From assembly GCA_035578155.1 (NCBI GenBank), contig JAPWDM010000024.1:2038501-2102500 (forward strand): DNA of 64,000 bases, written 5' to 3'. The notes under the pieces are model-generated. The model ran no database searches. It saw nothing but the letters and a program-made list of their open reading frames with translations, and was not told the origin of the DNA. Below, in pieces: positions 1 to 60,699 of the stretch. A program made the translations under genes and the position numbers. Origin of the DNA: Brachynemurus nebulosus. Lineage: Eukaryota; Arthropoda; Insecta; Neuroptera; Myrmeleontidae. How positions within the stretch are numbered: position 1 is the first letter of the stretch; each line of letters begins with the position of its first letter.

Positions 1-822
1 TTGAAAATCGGAGAACGGCATTTAAAAGAGAATCGTTTGTACGCGATTTTACCACTTTTTTTTCGTTTGTAACTCAATAGGTTCGGCGATAACTGATCCC
101 CCCGAAATTCTAGGTATGGTAAATTTCGTTGCTTGTTAAGATACTGAAAAACTGAAAACGGCATTTAAAAGAGAATTGTTTGTACCCGATTGTACCACTT
201 TTCTATTTGTTTGTACCTCAAATGGTTTTGAGGTAAAAGATCCCCAAAAATCTAGATATAATGAATTTCCTTGTTTTCTAAGACACTTAAGATCCGAAAA
301 CGGAATTTTAAAGAGAATCGTTTGTACCCGCTTGCGCAACCTTTCTTTTCGTTCGTACCTCAAGGAGTTCGGTGATAAGGATCCTAGAAATTCTACCTAG
401 AAAACAACGAAATTCACCATACCGCGAATTTTGGGAACACTTTATCTACGAATCCTTTGAGGTACAAACAAAAAGAAAAGTGTGTACAATCGGATACGAA
501 CGATTCTCTTCCAAATGCCGTTTTCAGATTTTCAATATCTTAAAAAACAACGAAATTTACCAAACTTCGAATTTCAGGAACTTTTTACCTCCGAACCCTT
601 TGAGATATAAACGAAAAGAAAAGTGGTACAATCGGGTACAAACGGTTTTCTTTCAAATGCCGTTTTCAGATTTCCAATATCTTAAAAAACAACGAAGTTC
701 ACTATATATGGAATTTCAGGGACCCTTTATCTCCGAACCCTTTAAGGTACAAATGAAAATAAAAGTGGTACATTCGGGTACAAACGATTCTCTTTCGAAT
801 GCCGTTTTAAAATTTCGAATAT
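1..822. repeat. 142-bp tandem repeats in two opposed arrays
   Basis: The word ACGGCATTTAAAAGAG and its flanks recur at about 16, 159 and 301 on the + strand (period 142-143). From about 395 the reverse complement takes over, with the matching word at about 515, 657 and 799 (period 142). The block is therefore about three units forward and three units reversed around a centre near 410. Short open frames here are by-products of the repeat. The left edge runs off the window. Confidence 0.8.
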
Positions 823-1605
823 TCGAAAGTCAGTTGCGTAGTTCACATAGCTAATGTCAGTGTCACATAGAATAAGTATTAGTAACAATTTCCAGCGAAT
901 TCAAATTTTCTGTCAAAATCACTTCGGATAACAAATTTGGTGCCAACTTCCGGTATAAGCGTAAATGGCACCAAGTTAAAAATATTTTAATTAAAATCTT
1001 CATAATTGAAAACTTCTATAACCAAATTTTCAAAAATCTATTTTATTTAGAAGACCATAAACTTTTAATGAAGATTTTATTTGAATCATCCTGTACATAA
1101 CAATTTGGTAGATTACATTAAAATGTGGCTAAGATTGATCGGGAGGTTAATATCTATATTCCCTGTAAATTTCAACTCAATAACTTTAATGGTGTTTGAG
1201 TTAAATCGGTTCGTACAAACAGACAGACAGACAGACAAAAACCGGATCAAAGTTATTAAAGTTATATTTGGTATATATGTCAAATTTGCTAATTGAAAAT
1301 CATATTGATCCTTAAAAATTCGAAAATCACAGACAGACCCTTCTATTTTATTTATAAGTATTGATTATATATAAAAAAAAAATCAAAACAACAGACTCTT
1401 GAAGTGTTGAATAAACATGATAGGTATGGTTGCTTTTGATGCTTAGATTCTCCAGAATGTTTAATATTCGAGAGTTGGGGCAGGTCGCTTTCAGAGGCGT
1501 GGTTTGCATCAGTCACGTGGCCTGTATCTATCTATTTTAAATAACGCGCCAATATTATTTATTTATTACTCTGTAGATAACACATACATATCTATAACCA
1601 TAGGC
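823..1605. other. Non-genic interval
   Basis: AT-rich sequence with a short (CAGA)n tract near 1219-1237. No gene or complete element recognised. Confidence 0.5.
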
Positions 1606-1655
1606 GTGATTGGGGGGGGGGCAGGGGGTGGTAACTGCCCCCCCCCAATTAATAT
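1606..1655. repeat. G-run/C-run hairpin
   Basis: ATT followed by ten G, then a short loop, then nine C and AAT make an inverted repeat in otherwise AT-rich DNA (about 1609-1649). Confidence 0.6.
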
Positions 1656-1819
1656 TTATGTGAATAAAAAATTGAAAATTTTATAAGATATATATATATT
1701 AAAATCATATGACAGAAGTAAAGGGGTGAGAATGCAGAAATTAAGTAATTAAGTCAAGTAATTTGTCGACCTGAACTGGTTTGCTATTCTAAGAATCTCC
1801 TAAGGTGGTTTTTATTTTA

Positions 1820-2100
1820 AATATATTCCTTAAGTGGGGCTGAAGATATGGGGCAACAATACTATAAAATTGGGGACAAATTTTGGATCCAACCCAACCT
1901 TTATTCCCACCATTTTTATACCAATAAAAACATGATTTTTCTTGTCTTCTTGCAGTTTTGTGAAGGTCAAAATCTCCCCAAATAAACCTAGAGGGCTGAA
2001 ATTTTGTGTATAGGTTAAGTTAATAGCCAGCCATTGCTTCTTGTACATGTATTGAGTTAGTATCCAGTTAGTGCCTTTTAGGGATTTCACATTACCTTGC
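1820..2100 (-). repeat. Fragment of a dispersed repeat shared with 34390-34960
   Basis: The reverse complement of 1960-2095 matches 34425-34660 through blocks such as CCCTAAAAGGCACTAGCTGG and ATACTAACTCAATACATGTAC. The repeated 'fails to leave a coding frame' structure suggests the untranslated tail of a retroelement. Confidence 0.6.
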
Positions 2101-3007
2101 TCCCCACTTCTCCCATTTTTACATCGGAATTCAATGGTATTGTTATATGTGTTTAAAATGATTTATTTTCATACTAATACAAGTAGGCATAGTAAATTTA
2201 AAAAGAAAAGTGAACTAAGCGTTATAATAAATGTAATAAATATTGTAATTTAAAAACTATTATTAAAGTCAGTTTTTATTTATAAAATATGAATTTTGGA
2301 TTTTTTGGAAAGAAAAAATACCTTCATAAAGGCTTTCTCGTTCACTATTTAAGGTCCTTTTTTAATACTTAAAAATAAAACACAAAGGCTATTGGCGGAT
2401 AAGCATGGGTAGGAATGCCCTCGTACGAATTGTGTTGGCTTTTCTCCTGCTAACAGCTATCAAAATAAAATTGAAATTTACTGAGACTCAGTCCTTAAAA
2501 ACTTAAACCTCTTTTTAAATCCCCGATCAGCCGGACACTTATCATCAGTTTTGAAAACACCATAAAATGACAATCCGCCTGTACCTTTTCAACCACATTT
2601 AGATATCTTGAAAATACCGAAGCGAAAAATTCGACTCCCGTGATAGGGCTCCGCTGCTCACGGTGTTTCTATTAATACGAATAAAGTTGATTTTTTTGAT
2701 AGTGAGACCATTTCAGACATTGAGCGATCAAGAAAAGCTTATTATCGATATAACGTGCGAAATACGTTAGCCCCGGTTAAATTTTAGGCCACGAGACGTC
2801 ACTGCTGATTTTGCTAATTAGGTTTTGCTATTAAATATATTATGTAGGTATACTGATAAAGTTTTATTTCAAAAATTTTTGTTTGTCTGATTGAGCGGAT
2901 GTAAAATCCCATTATTTTTATTATTACAAGTCTATCGTTGTATTTTAAAATTTTATTTCTGAAATGAAATACGTACCTGTGATAGTTATTACTTTAAAAG
3001 TAAGTCC
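2101..3007. other. Non-genic interval upstream of the reductase
   Basis: No element or promoter could be assigned. The untranslated first exon implied by the acceptor at 3127-3128 may lie here or beyond the left edge. Confidence 0.4.
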
Positions 3008-3056
3008 CAGCAAATTCGCTATGTTATGCAGGATGTTGCGACAGGGCTTTTTAAAT
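3008..3056 (+). repeat. 3' end of dispersed repeat family X
   Basis: TTCGCTATGTTATGCAGGAT and GTTGCGACAGGG match the right ends of the copies at 8829-8875 and 43215-43255. Only the end is present here. Confidence 0.65.
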
Positions 3057-3129
3057 CTTTTTTGAGTACATAATTATGTAAATATTGACGTCATTTTAAA
3101 GCGTTTCTAATATGATTTGTATTTTCAGG

Positions 3130-51520
<48,391 letters not shown>

Positions 51521-52345
51521 AATATTTAAATATTTTTTATTAAATCTTAATATTTTTTGAACTAGTAAATTTTTATTAAGTTAATTTTTTATGTAAATAT
51601 TAATACTATTACAAATAATTAATTATAAATTAAAGAAACTTTTTATTAAATAAATATTTTGTATAAAATTTTTTTACTATTAATTTTATTTTATCTCTTC
51701 TAAAGAATTAAATTTCCATAATTTATACTATAAAAAATATATTTTAGAAACTACTATTCCATTTAAGTTTGTCTAATAATAAGTTGAATAAAACATAACT
51801 ATTTTTTTCTTTTTGTTTTATTTCAGTGCTATATTATAAATATTATTGATAATCGATGCGAAAAAAATTTAAAAAATAATATATAATAAATAAGAAGAAA
51901 TTAATTAAAACTTAGAAAATTTCATTTGGTTATAAACAGCACTAAAAAAGATCGCGATGTCTGCGACACATAATGGTAATATATTCAATTCAAAATTACT
52001 TTCAGTAAGGAAAAATTGCATAGCAGCAATAATTCAAAATAAAAATACATTGAATTTTTAGGTAAGTTGCTATTATGACGTCACATATGCCCTCGGGAAT
52101 TGTCGATACCTTATCGGTTCTAAGTTTAAAAATTTATTTTTAATTTGATATTACTTTTTAAATATTACGTTTGAAAAAAAAAAGCCGTTTTCTTATAAAA
52201 CATATAATTATGATCTTTCCATTTACGACAAAAAACATTTTTTTCTTCTAAAACCTAATTAAATTAAGGGTTGATTTTACGATTTTATCAGTTACTAAAT
52301 ATTGTTTGCTTATTGAGTCTTGTCTAAGAAAGAAAATACGTAACG
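51521..52345. other. Interval between reductase and tRNA
   Basis: 3' untranslated region and AT-rich spacer. 52075-52130 (TGACGTCACATATGCCCTCG) looks like a dispersed repeat. No gene. Confidence 0.45.
51649..51654 (+). terminator. Likely poly(A) signal AATAAA of the reductase
   Basis: First AATAAA about 130 bp after the stop codon. The surrounding AT-rich sequence holds other near-matches, so the assignment is only positional. Confidence 0.4.
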
Positions 52346-52418
52346 GGTCCTGTGGCGCAACGGATAACGCGTCTGACTACGGATCAGAAGATTCCAGGTT
52401 CGAATCCTGGCAGGATCG
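52346..52418 (+). tRNA. tRNA-Arg (anticodon ACG)
   Basis: 73 bases. Acceptor stem GGTCCTG/CAGGATC pairs with one G-T wobble; D arm GGCGCAACGGATAACGC; anticodon stem TCTGA/TCAGA around loop CTACGGA (anticodon ACG, which reads CGN); T arm CCAGG/CCTGG around TTCGAAT; discriminator G. Internal A and B boxes are standard. The run TTTTCTTTT starting 2 bases later is a pol III terminator. No intron. It decodes arginine in the cytosol. Confidence 0.95.
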
Positions 52419-52428
52419 TTTTCTTTTA
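52419..52428 (+). terminator. Pol III T-run terminator of the tRNA
   Basis: TTTTC TTTT directly after the tRNA 3' end. Confidence 0.75.
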
Positions 52429-52554
52429 TTTTAAAATTATGAAGATACACATTAATGGTTGTAAGCGGGCATTAATGTGCAATTCAAGGTATCACAAAGG
52501 AACAAGCCTAAAAAATATTCAACCTTTTTAGCTTAGTTGAAGGGTTAGACATTT

Positions 52555-53205
52555 ATTAACTTCCCAAAGGAAGTTATTGTAATGGGTCCGATTTTACGAA
52601 TCGCTAATTTTGACATATCTCCACGTTTCAAGGTCACTAGAATCCGAATCCATCGTTTTTAGCGTGATGTCTGTGTGTGCGTTCGTTAGTTCGTTCGTTC
52701 GTTCGTGAATTTTTTTCGTCTCGCATATCTCGAGAACAAATTGTGATATCAACTCCGGACTGATTTCATTAGATGCGTAATCAAAAAATGAAGACCGGAT
52801 AAAGTTTTCAGCAAACTCGGATTAGCGGTTTGTTTTTTATGGTAAAAAAAACGGAATTAACTTTATTAAGATAACATAGATTATATGGATTTTTTACCAT
52901 AACATTATTATATAATGGCCTAAGAACCTTCCTTGATGTTAAAAACGCCAGTATTTTATTACAAAATTAAAAAAAAAATAAAATAAAATAAAATAAAATA
53001 AAATAAAAAACAAAAACAAAATAAGAAACTTTAAAAATTAGTTTTTACCAAAATATATTTTGTCTCGCATATCTCTTGAACAAATGATGTTATCATTTGT
53101 TTGATAAGGGTGGAGCCCCCACCTTTAGGTACAGAAGGCGAAGCCCCCGGTATGGTGCAAGAGGCAAAGCCTCTATCGGGGGCCCAGGGGAGGAGTCGCC
53201 TGAAA
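52555..53205 (+). repeat. Arthropod dispersed repeat
   Basis: Starts ACTTCCCAAAGGAAGTTATT and GTAATGGGTCCGATTTTACG, then (TTCG)n, and ends with a GC-rich part (GGCGAAGCCCCCGG, CAAAGCCTCTATCGGGGGCC). I recall this start from many arthropod genomes; its class is unknown to me. Contains an (AAAAT)n tract at 52978-53008. Confidence 0.55.
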
Positions 53206-54005
53206 TGAAAAAAGAATTATTTATGTACAGTAATCTCTAGTCATTAAGGACACCCAATGGGAAGTTGACAGTGTGGGTAGACCTGTCCACCAAATTTTTT
53301 AATTTTGATTACCTTTCATACAAAAAATATATTCTTGAAACTTGAAGAAAACAAATTTTCGGAGTTCCTAAACCTAAAATTACATCCATTCAAAAAGAAA
53401 ATGAAAAATTTAAGTTTTTGAAAGAAAAATCCCCGTTATTTATTTATTTATTTATTTATTTTTTATTTTTGTCTGTAAAAAAGGGTTGAAATTTAAAGGG
53501 AGTGAATTAGGAACTAGGGTTTAGGGATTAAAAAAAATTGTTACGCTTCGAACGCGGCCATATACGCCGCTATAATAAATTACTAGATAGATACAGGCTG
53601 CAGCCTGTCAGCCAATTTAAAAATGTATAAAAGTTTTGTATAAAACGCATTTAAAGATTTTTTTCTAATTTTTTTGTATTAAAATCGATAAAATCCAAAT
53701 AAATTGCTTATATTTATTTAGTACGTTATCCCATGACCATACAGGAGTCCAAAGGTTTCCTCCTACAATTCTTCCTGCTCAGAATTTAACCGTGCTTGTC
53801 TTTTGGATTTTGCAGTGCAACGTTCTTCTGAAATTCTTCAGTGCAACGTTCTTCTGAAACACGTTTGATGTCTCTTTTATTGATGTATTTGTATACGTGC
53901 GGTCAAGTGTTAAGCCCCAGCACATCGTAAAGTTCTAATAAGGATTTTGATCCTTTATTAAAACACACACATATATCCAAAAGTACAATTCAACCACTTC
54001 ACTGC
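53206..54005. other. Non-genic interval
   Basis: AT-rich with a (TTTA)n tract at 53440-53462. TTCTTCAGTGCAACG is duplicated near 53812 and 53835. No gene. Confidence 0.45.
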
Positions 54006-55856
54006 TAGTCCAAGCTCCGATAGCACAAAATTATACCGGATAAAACACCTCAAATTAAAAAAGCTAAATCGATAGTAACTAATGCTGATAATAGGAAATG
54101 CCCGCCAGACCTTTAAGTTTTTGTTAAATTCTATTCTTGAAAAATTTTTAAAATGGCCGAAAAAAACGTCAAACCTACCTCACATAACACCTCCCTGAAA
54201 TTTACATATGTTATAGCAAATTATATATATTTTACTGAACAATCGGTCTGTTTGGCATATTTTGATAATTAATGTCTGACAGATCTATTTTAATTAATGA
54301 AAATTTTAGGCAAATCTACCTCACATAACACCTCCAATTTTTTTGTTTTAATTAAAAGTTTTTGACATTATGAACGTATTAAAATTAGTCTGCCAAAAAA
54401 AAAAAAAAAACGTTATTGACCATGACAGACTTAACCTCAACTACTCAACCTTCATGCATGAAATTGATGGCTGTTTAAAGCAATGTTATATTTAAAAGTA
54501 TTTTTTTTTTTTTTGATTTTTAAAATTAAGTTGGGACCTCTTATATCAATTACAATTGACCCGGCTTTAAAAGAATATAGCTAAGTTTGTAAAATTCAGT
54601 TTTAACGTGTAGCATTGACTTTTTTTTACAAACAAATACACTTCCTTTGAGGCCGTGACAAAACACCTCCTATTTTATTTTTTTAAAATGAAGTTTAAGA
54701 TCTCCTCTGATCATAAATATTGGTCTGTCTCATAAAAACTATTTTTTACTAGGCCAGACTTAATGTTTTAAATCTACACAGCAGCAGTTTTCATTAAAAA
54801 AGACGTTTTTAACCATTCTCAAGCAAAGGAACAATATTAAAGAAAGGAACTTTTTTACTTTTCCAATTTTAATGTAAAGTCTAAGATCAGCTGTATTCAT
54901 CGAAACAAATTTTTTTGAAAAATAAGGTGTTTTACCCCGTCAGGCTTGACTGTTAAGGGCAGCAGTGTCTATTATTTTAAATACACTGGCTTATCCATAA
55001 GCCGACGAACATACATACATGGCATTAGTTAACAAAATGTTCCAGACAGATCAATTTCAATAGATTGGTAACATCTAAAGGTTTCATTTAAAAAAAAAAA
55101 ATTAAGGTGTTATGTGTGGGTAACTTTGCCTAAAATATTTTCAGTAATTAAATGGAGTCTGTCAAACATTAAGTAACAAAATATGCCAGACAGACCGATC
55201 CCATAGTAAAATATATATAATCTGCTATATGTGAAATTCAACGAGGTGTTATGTGAGGGTAAGTCTTCCTAAAATTTTCACTAATTAAAAGAGGTCTGCC
55301 AGACATAAATTAACAAAATATGCCTGACAGACCGATTCTTCAGTAAAATATATATAATTTGCTAAAACATATGTAAATTTCAGTAAAGTGTTATGTAAGG
55401 TAGATTTGCCTAAAATTTTCACTAATTAAAAAGGTCTGTCAAAGATTAATTAACAAAATATGCCGGACAGACCGATTCCTCAGTAAAATATATATAATTT
55501 GCTATAATATATGTAAATTTCAGGGAGGTGTTATGTGAGATAGATTTGCCTAAAATTTTCACTAATTAAAATAGGTCTGTCAGGCATTAATTATCAAAAT
55601 ATGCCAGACAGATCCATTGTTCAGTAAAATATATATAATTTGCTATAACATAATATGTAAATTTCAGCGAGGTGTTATTTGAGATAGATTTGACGTTTTT
55701 TTCGGCCATTTCAAAAATTTTTTAAAAATAAAATTTAACAAAAACTTAAAGGTCTGGCGGGCATTTCCTATTGTCGGCATTAGTTACTATCGATTTAGCT
55801 TTTTTAATTTGAACTGTTTTATCCGGTATGATTTTGTGCTATCGGAGCTTGGACTA
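54006..55856. mobile_element. Foldback-type element with subrepeated arms
   Basis: Ends TAGTCCAAGCTCCGATAGCA / inverse. Left arm 54006 to about 54360, right arm about 55480-55856. The right half is built of about 140-bp subrepeats (GGTGTTATGTGAG near 55105, 55250, 55385, 55527 and 55670) with AATATGCCAGACAGACCGAT words; inverse units occur on the left. No coding sequence. The design is like Drosophila Foldback or Galileo arms. Confidence 0.78.
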
Positions 55857-56206
55857 TGCGTATAATATATATAACTCGGCGACCGTTTCATATTTCGTTT
55901 CCAAATTTTAACTGATGATTCTTGGGATATACAGAAATAAAACTACCGAAGAAAAAAATTAGAATTTTATTTCTGTAACCCTAAATAACCCCTTAAGTAT
56001 ATGTAAGAGTAGTCAATCTAAATCAATTAGTAAGCGCTCTACTACTTAAAAAGTATCTTATTAGGCAAATGATATTACACAAGTGCGACGTTCATTGTTG
56101 CTCAATGCACGATATAATCTATGAACTTAAGTATTGTAAATGGTATCAAATTATTATAAATTATGTTGCCATTTATAAATTTATTTTCTTATTATAATTT
56201 TATTGT
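55857..56206. other. Non-genic interval
   Basis: AT-rich spacer before the LINE fragment; nothing recognised. Confidence 0.45.
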
Positions 56207-57310
56207 TTATTTAAAAAATACTATCGTCGATTTATACTTTATTTCCTGTAGTCCAGTAGTTCCGATACATAAGAATACCTTAAAAGTGGGGTTAAATTTT
56301 AGGCAAAACTTGGATCTAACACAAATTTCAAGGGGATGACTATCAATGATCTTTTCCATTACTTTCAATATGAAAGATGATAGACTAAGCGGTCTAAAGC
56401 TTTTTGTCTGGTCATAACAAGTTTTGTCAGGCTTAGATATAAAAATCCCCTTAGCCTTTTCCCATAGATTTGGTATATTTGGTATATGTTTAAGAGCCAA
56501 ACTTGCTCAATAGATAGTACATAGGATTGGAGCAACCATCTATAATAATGCACTTTGCAGCATACATGGTAATATGCCATTAGGTTTTTGGTGATTTATA
56601 TGGTTCAAAAGAGTTGATAGCCCATATAATTTTGTTTTGGGTAATTATTTGTTTAGCAAGCATCCAATGTTCCGAATGCATCCAGTTTTAATCACTTCTT
56701 TGCCAGTTCTAGTATAGTCTCCAGAATTCATCCTTAAGGTGTACCAAACCATATTTGGTTCGTTATCCTTAAGAATTTTGTGAAGTCTACTACCTCCTTC
56801 TGATATTGTTTCAATGTCTTCACATATCTTCCTCCACGAATTCCGTTTTGCCTTCCTGACCGCCTTGTTGTATTCCATGAGTTTGAATTTATATTCATGC
56901 CACTCATTAGTCTGCTAACTCTTCTAAAGAATTCCCGAACAGCTTGTCTCTGCTTAACAAGTTCCACCATACACAACGATGTTTAACTTTCCTTGATAGC
57001 AGCGGATTGTTATTTTGATATGACTCAGCGCCTGGTGTAAGGTCTCTGATACTATCTCTAAGGCATATGTGTCTTTAACTTAAAAGGGAGAGCCATTTAG
57101 ATATCCTCCCTGTAACCAATCAAGTTCGTCCTCTAAACGTCGTCTCAACTATTATGTCTGACTCTATATTAAAACGAATGTACTGATGGTCTGCCATTGA
57201 AGGCTTCTCATCCACATACCAATTTTTGATCCATCTGCATATCCAAAAAATGGATAGTCATGTCTAATACTTCCTTTCTTACCAAGGTAATAAAGGTAGG
57301 TTTGTTTCCT
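56207..57310 (-). pseudogene. Jockey/CR1-group LINE fragment: end of endonuclease to RT motif 1-2
   Basis: Minus strand, decayed. From 5' to 3': PSMADHQYIRFNIESD (about 57160-57210, the SDH-type end of an AP endonuclease); a spacer with YNKAVRKAKRNSWRKICEDI (about 56820-56880) and RLHKILKDNEPN; then LWEKAKGIFISKPDKT and SFRPLSLSSFILKVMEKIID (about 56350-56470), the first reverse transcriptase motifs. Several frameshifts; the catalytic YxDD region is missing because the copy ends at about 56207. Enzyme of a non-LTR retrotransposon; clade not resolved. Confidence 0.78.
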
Positions 57311-57399
57311 TGAGTAGTGGAAATATAGCGGTTCCAGAGCCACCAGCCACCGCTCGGATTTTTTGAGTGACCACGGGTGGTGGCAGTTATCCTATACGG

Positions 57400-57707
57400 G
57401 TTCTCGTGCCCAACCTAACGGGATCTGACGAAACTTGGTGCAACCTAGCGGAACCTAAGAATTATACTTATTACTGCTAGATATCGATGCTAGTCTCAGC
57501 GTTAGTGCACTCTGTACGTAAATTTGAAAGATTGACAATAGATGGTACTGCAAAATCCTTTCATAGTAATACTATTCACTGCTAAATGGCGTTGCTGTAC
57601 CCAATCTAACGGAACCTAGGCGAACCTAAGAATTACAATTTTCACTACTAGATGGCGCTGAACACTAGAGAATGTGGGATGCGTGTTTAAATGATTGATT
57701 GATACAC
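57400..57707. repeat. AGATGGCGCTG-type repeat left of the Gypsy element
   Basis: 57503-57570 (GTAAATTTGAAAGATTGACA, ATGGTACTGCAAAATCCTTT) matches 62267-62325 on the far side of the Gypsy element in the same orientation. 57640-57670 carries CTAGATGGCGCTGAACACTAG. The repeat also has CCCAACCTAACGG words further left. Confidence 0.6.
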
Positions 57708-57935
57708 TATACTCTGTATTTTTGGTTTTATTCAATTTAATTATACATAAAAATAATTAATAAAATTGTGATGAGCGAGCACTGTGTACTAAGAGGAAAC
57801 CATCTTGATTGTCTGATCTGTGTGTCTTGTTAAAATTGAATTAAATAAAAAAGGTTCAATTAATAAGTTGGTAATAAAGAATTTGATAAGTTTGATGATG
57901 TTGCATGTCGGTAAAGCAGATTTCGACAATGTCCA
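57708..57935 (-). repeat. 3' LTR of the Gypsy element
   Basis: 228 bp; about 90 percent identical to 62043-62257, from TACTCTG on the left to GTCCA on the right (TGGAC on the minus strand). Differs by an 11-base insertion TGATCTGTGTG near 57816. Confidence 0.85.
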
Positions 57936-57950
57936 TATAGCTCCCCTCTT
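57936..57950 (-). promoter_or_regulatory. Polypurine tract of the Gypsy element
   Basis: AAGAGGGGAGCTATA on the minus strand directly before the 3' LTR: primer site for plus-strand DNA synthesis. Confidence 0.7.
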
Positions 57951-58143
57951 AGTATAAAGTACGGTAATAAATAAAAAATTACAAAAGTAAATGTTATACA
58001 TTGCAAAATGATTGTTGTATATGAAATAAAAATTATAAAGAAAAGTAACTCTTTTAGTTGATTTCCTCCCGTAAACACGATCAGCTCCTATCGTTGACTA
58101 GTTTGACTAGCGTCGAATTCTTTTGAAGGTAAAAATGCTGATT

Positions 58144-59160
58144 TCAGCCTTTCAATGTTAATATTGGTTGGTCTACTTTGAAAACAAAGTCGGAAATTCT
58201 CTTCAGAATTTTGAATGGACCATTGTACGGTTTGTCTAGGGGACCTTTGACGGAGTCAACTCTGACAAATACATGGGTACACTTGAAAAGGTCTCTGAAA
58301 CAGAAAGGTGTATTTTTGATTTTTTGGGCTGTAGGTCGAGGTCGGATCTGTCTCAAGTGTTGACGTAATTCTTCTAGAAATATTCTAAGAGTTGCATCTA
58401 CATCTTCGCTATTAAAAAATTCACCCGGTAATCTGATTGTGGTTCCATAGAGCATTTCCGCAGGTGATCCTTGAATATCGATTTTATGACATGAACGGAG
58501 TCCGAGTAGAACAATTGGAAGTGTTTCTATCCAATTTTTATTACTTTGACATTTGAGTGCGGCTTTGACGGTACGATGCCAGCGTTCAATAAGGCCGTTG
58601 GCTTGTGGATGATATGGTGTGGTTCGTTGTCTAGATGCACCAATCATGGCAGCTAAGGCAGAGAAAAGTTCAGACTCGAATTGAATTCCTTGGTCCGTGG
58701 TGATGGTTAAAGGGGTTCCGAAACGTGACACCCAATGTGTGAAGACTGCATTTGAAATAGTTCTGGCAGAAATATCTTTGATTGGTATGGCTTCAGGCCA
58801 ATGAGAAAAACGATCCATCATAATTAAAATGTATTTTTATCCGTGAGATTGCTGAAGTGGTCCGATGATATCGATATGTATATGTTTAAATCGTGCGTCT
58901 GGTTCGATAAAGCGCTTGGGCGTAGGACGAACGTGACGGTTAACTTTAGATGATTGACATTCAAGACATATTTTGGCTAATTGAATAATTTGGCGATGCA
59001 TATGTGGCCAAACGTAATGTTGTGAAATAGCTAGAGTGTGCTAAATTATGGAATGAGTCAAAAATTTTCCTCCTCATTGATTTAGGTATATATGGACGAA
59101 TCTCTTCGGTAGAGGTATCACAATATATAGGAGTGTCGGTTGAACTGAACTTAAGTTGAT
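58144..59160 (-). pseudogene. Gypsy integrase region
   Basis: Zinc-binding part (H..H and CLECQ, about 58960-59010), then the catalytic core: MMDRFSHWPEAIPIKD, TTDQGIQFESELF (the second Asp) and YHPQANGLIERWHRTVK (the catalytic Glu), ending with a C-terminal chromatin/DNA-binding region (NGPFKILKRISDFVFKV). The frame 58144-58821 is clean; a stop separates it from the upstream part near 58835. Inserts the element DNA into chromosomes. Confidence 0.88.
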
Positions 59161-60560
59161 GTAATTTTAAGGAAGTTGAATTTGATTTCAGAAGTTCTTG
59201 AAGTTCGGCATCTTCGTATTGAGCTGCAGCTATTTCGGCTGTCGAAAATAGTGCAGGGAAAGTAATTGCATTGATACGTGACAGATTGTCGGGTAAGACA
59301 TTGTCTTCACCAGAAATATGTTCAATTGTGGTACAAAATTCGCTGATGAATGCATGTTGACGTATTTGACGTGGAGAAGCATTTTCTGAGTTTCGCTGGA
59401 GTCAGTTAACTAATGGTTTGTGGTCGGTACGTTTGACGAAAATGTTCCCTTCCAAGAGATGTCAAAAAAATTTAATGCTGTAATAAATTGCTGATCACGG
59501 TCATAAGTGCTATAGTTTCTTTGAGCCAGTGAAAATGGTTTGGAAAAGAAACCTAGTGGATATCATTGATTGTTAGTAAATTGTTCGACACATCCTCCCA
59601 TCGTAGTCAGTTGTTAAGCGTAGTGGAGCACCAACTTTAGGATGAGCAAGGAGTGCTGCATTGGCAACGCCTTGTTTACAATTTTCAAAAGCTAAATTGA
59701 TTTCTTGTGTCCAATTGATTTTACGTTTGTCACTTTTGGTGGCTCCCTTCAAGAGTGCGTTCAGAGGTGCTTGTGATTGTGCGGCGTCCTTGATGCAACG
59801 GCGATAAAAATTAATTGCGCCGAGAAATTTGCGAAGGTCCTTAATAGTAGTTGGACAAGGACATTTGAGAATAGCCTGGATTCTGGTAGGTATTGGTTGA
59901 ATACCGTTTTCTGATATTTGATATCCTAGGAAATCGATTGTCGAAACGCCTAGAACACATTTAGAAATGTTAAGTGCTATGCTATACTTACGAAATCTGT
60001 TAAGAATGATTTTGAGATGTTCTTCATGTTTCTCGCTGGAATTTGATGCAATTAAGCAATCGTCCAGGTAAGTATATACGAAGTCGAGTCCGTGCAGGAC
60101 TTGGTTAATGTAACGTTGAAATGTTTGGGCCGCCTTCCGTAAACCGAATGGCATGTATAAAAATTCAAATAAACCAGTGTGGTGACAGCAGTTTTCTCGA
60201 TATCTTCTGGTGCCATTTTTACTCTTAAGAACGCTTTGTCGATATCCAGTTTGCTGAATACTTTCTTGCCATGTAAAAAGCTTGAGAAATCTTGTATGTG
60301 AGAAATTAGATATTGATCAGAGATTGTTACCGCATTGAGTCGTCTGAAATCGCCGCACGGTCTCCAATCACCTGAAGGTTTACGTGCCATGTGGAGTGGT
60401 CTAGCCCACGGGCTCTTAGATGGACGGCAAATACCTTCATTTTGCATTTCCATAAAGATTTTACGCGCTGCGTGGAACTTGGCTGGGTCTAAACGGCGAG
60501 GTCGCTGGGAAATTGGGTTTCCAGTAGTTTGGATATGATGTTTTATATTGTGTCCCGATG
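59161..60560 (-). pseudogene. Gypsy reverse transcriptase / RNase H region
   Basis: Frame 60052-60453: SPWARPLHMARKPSG, WRPCGDFRRLNAVTI, FSKLDIDKAFLRV (first catalytic Asp). A frameshift near 60150 leads to MPFGLRKAAQTFQR, YLDDCLIAS (catalytic YxDD), FLGYQIS and FLGAINFYRR in 59573-60154. RNase H begins (LRLTTDYDG) and then decays between 59573 and 59161. Confidence 0.88.
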
Positions 60561-60699
60561 TTGGTTTAGGTGGAATTGTACCGGTGATCTCCGGGATTGT
60601 TTGAATAGGTGTGTAAATTTATCATTGATGTTGACAATAGAAAGTGAATTAAGAGATGGATGCATGGATGAATTAAAGATGATATATTAGTGAGTGGAT

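Noticed and set aside
136..854. Overlapping frames at the left end
   Set aside because: All arise from the 142-bp tandem repeat and change frame from unit to unit.
51949..51985. ATG with a following GTAAT as a first exon of a downstream gene
   Set aside because: Only seven codons and no matching downstream exon could be found.
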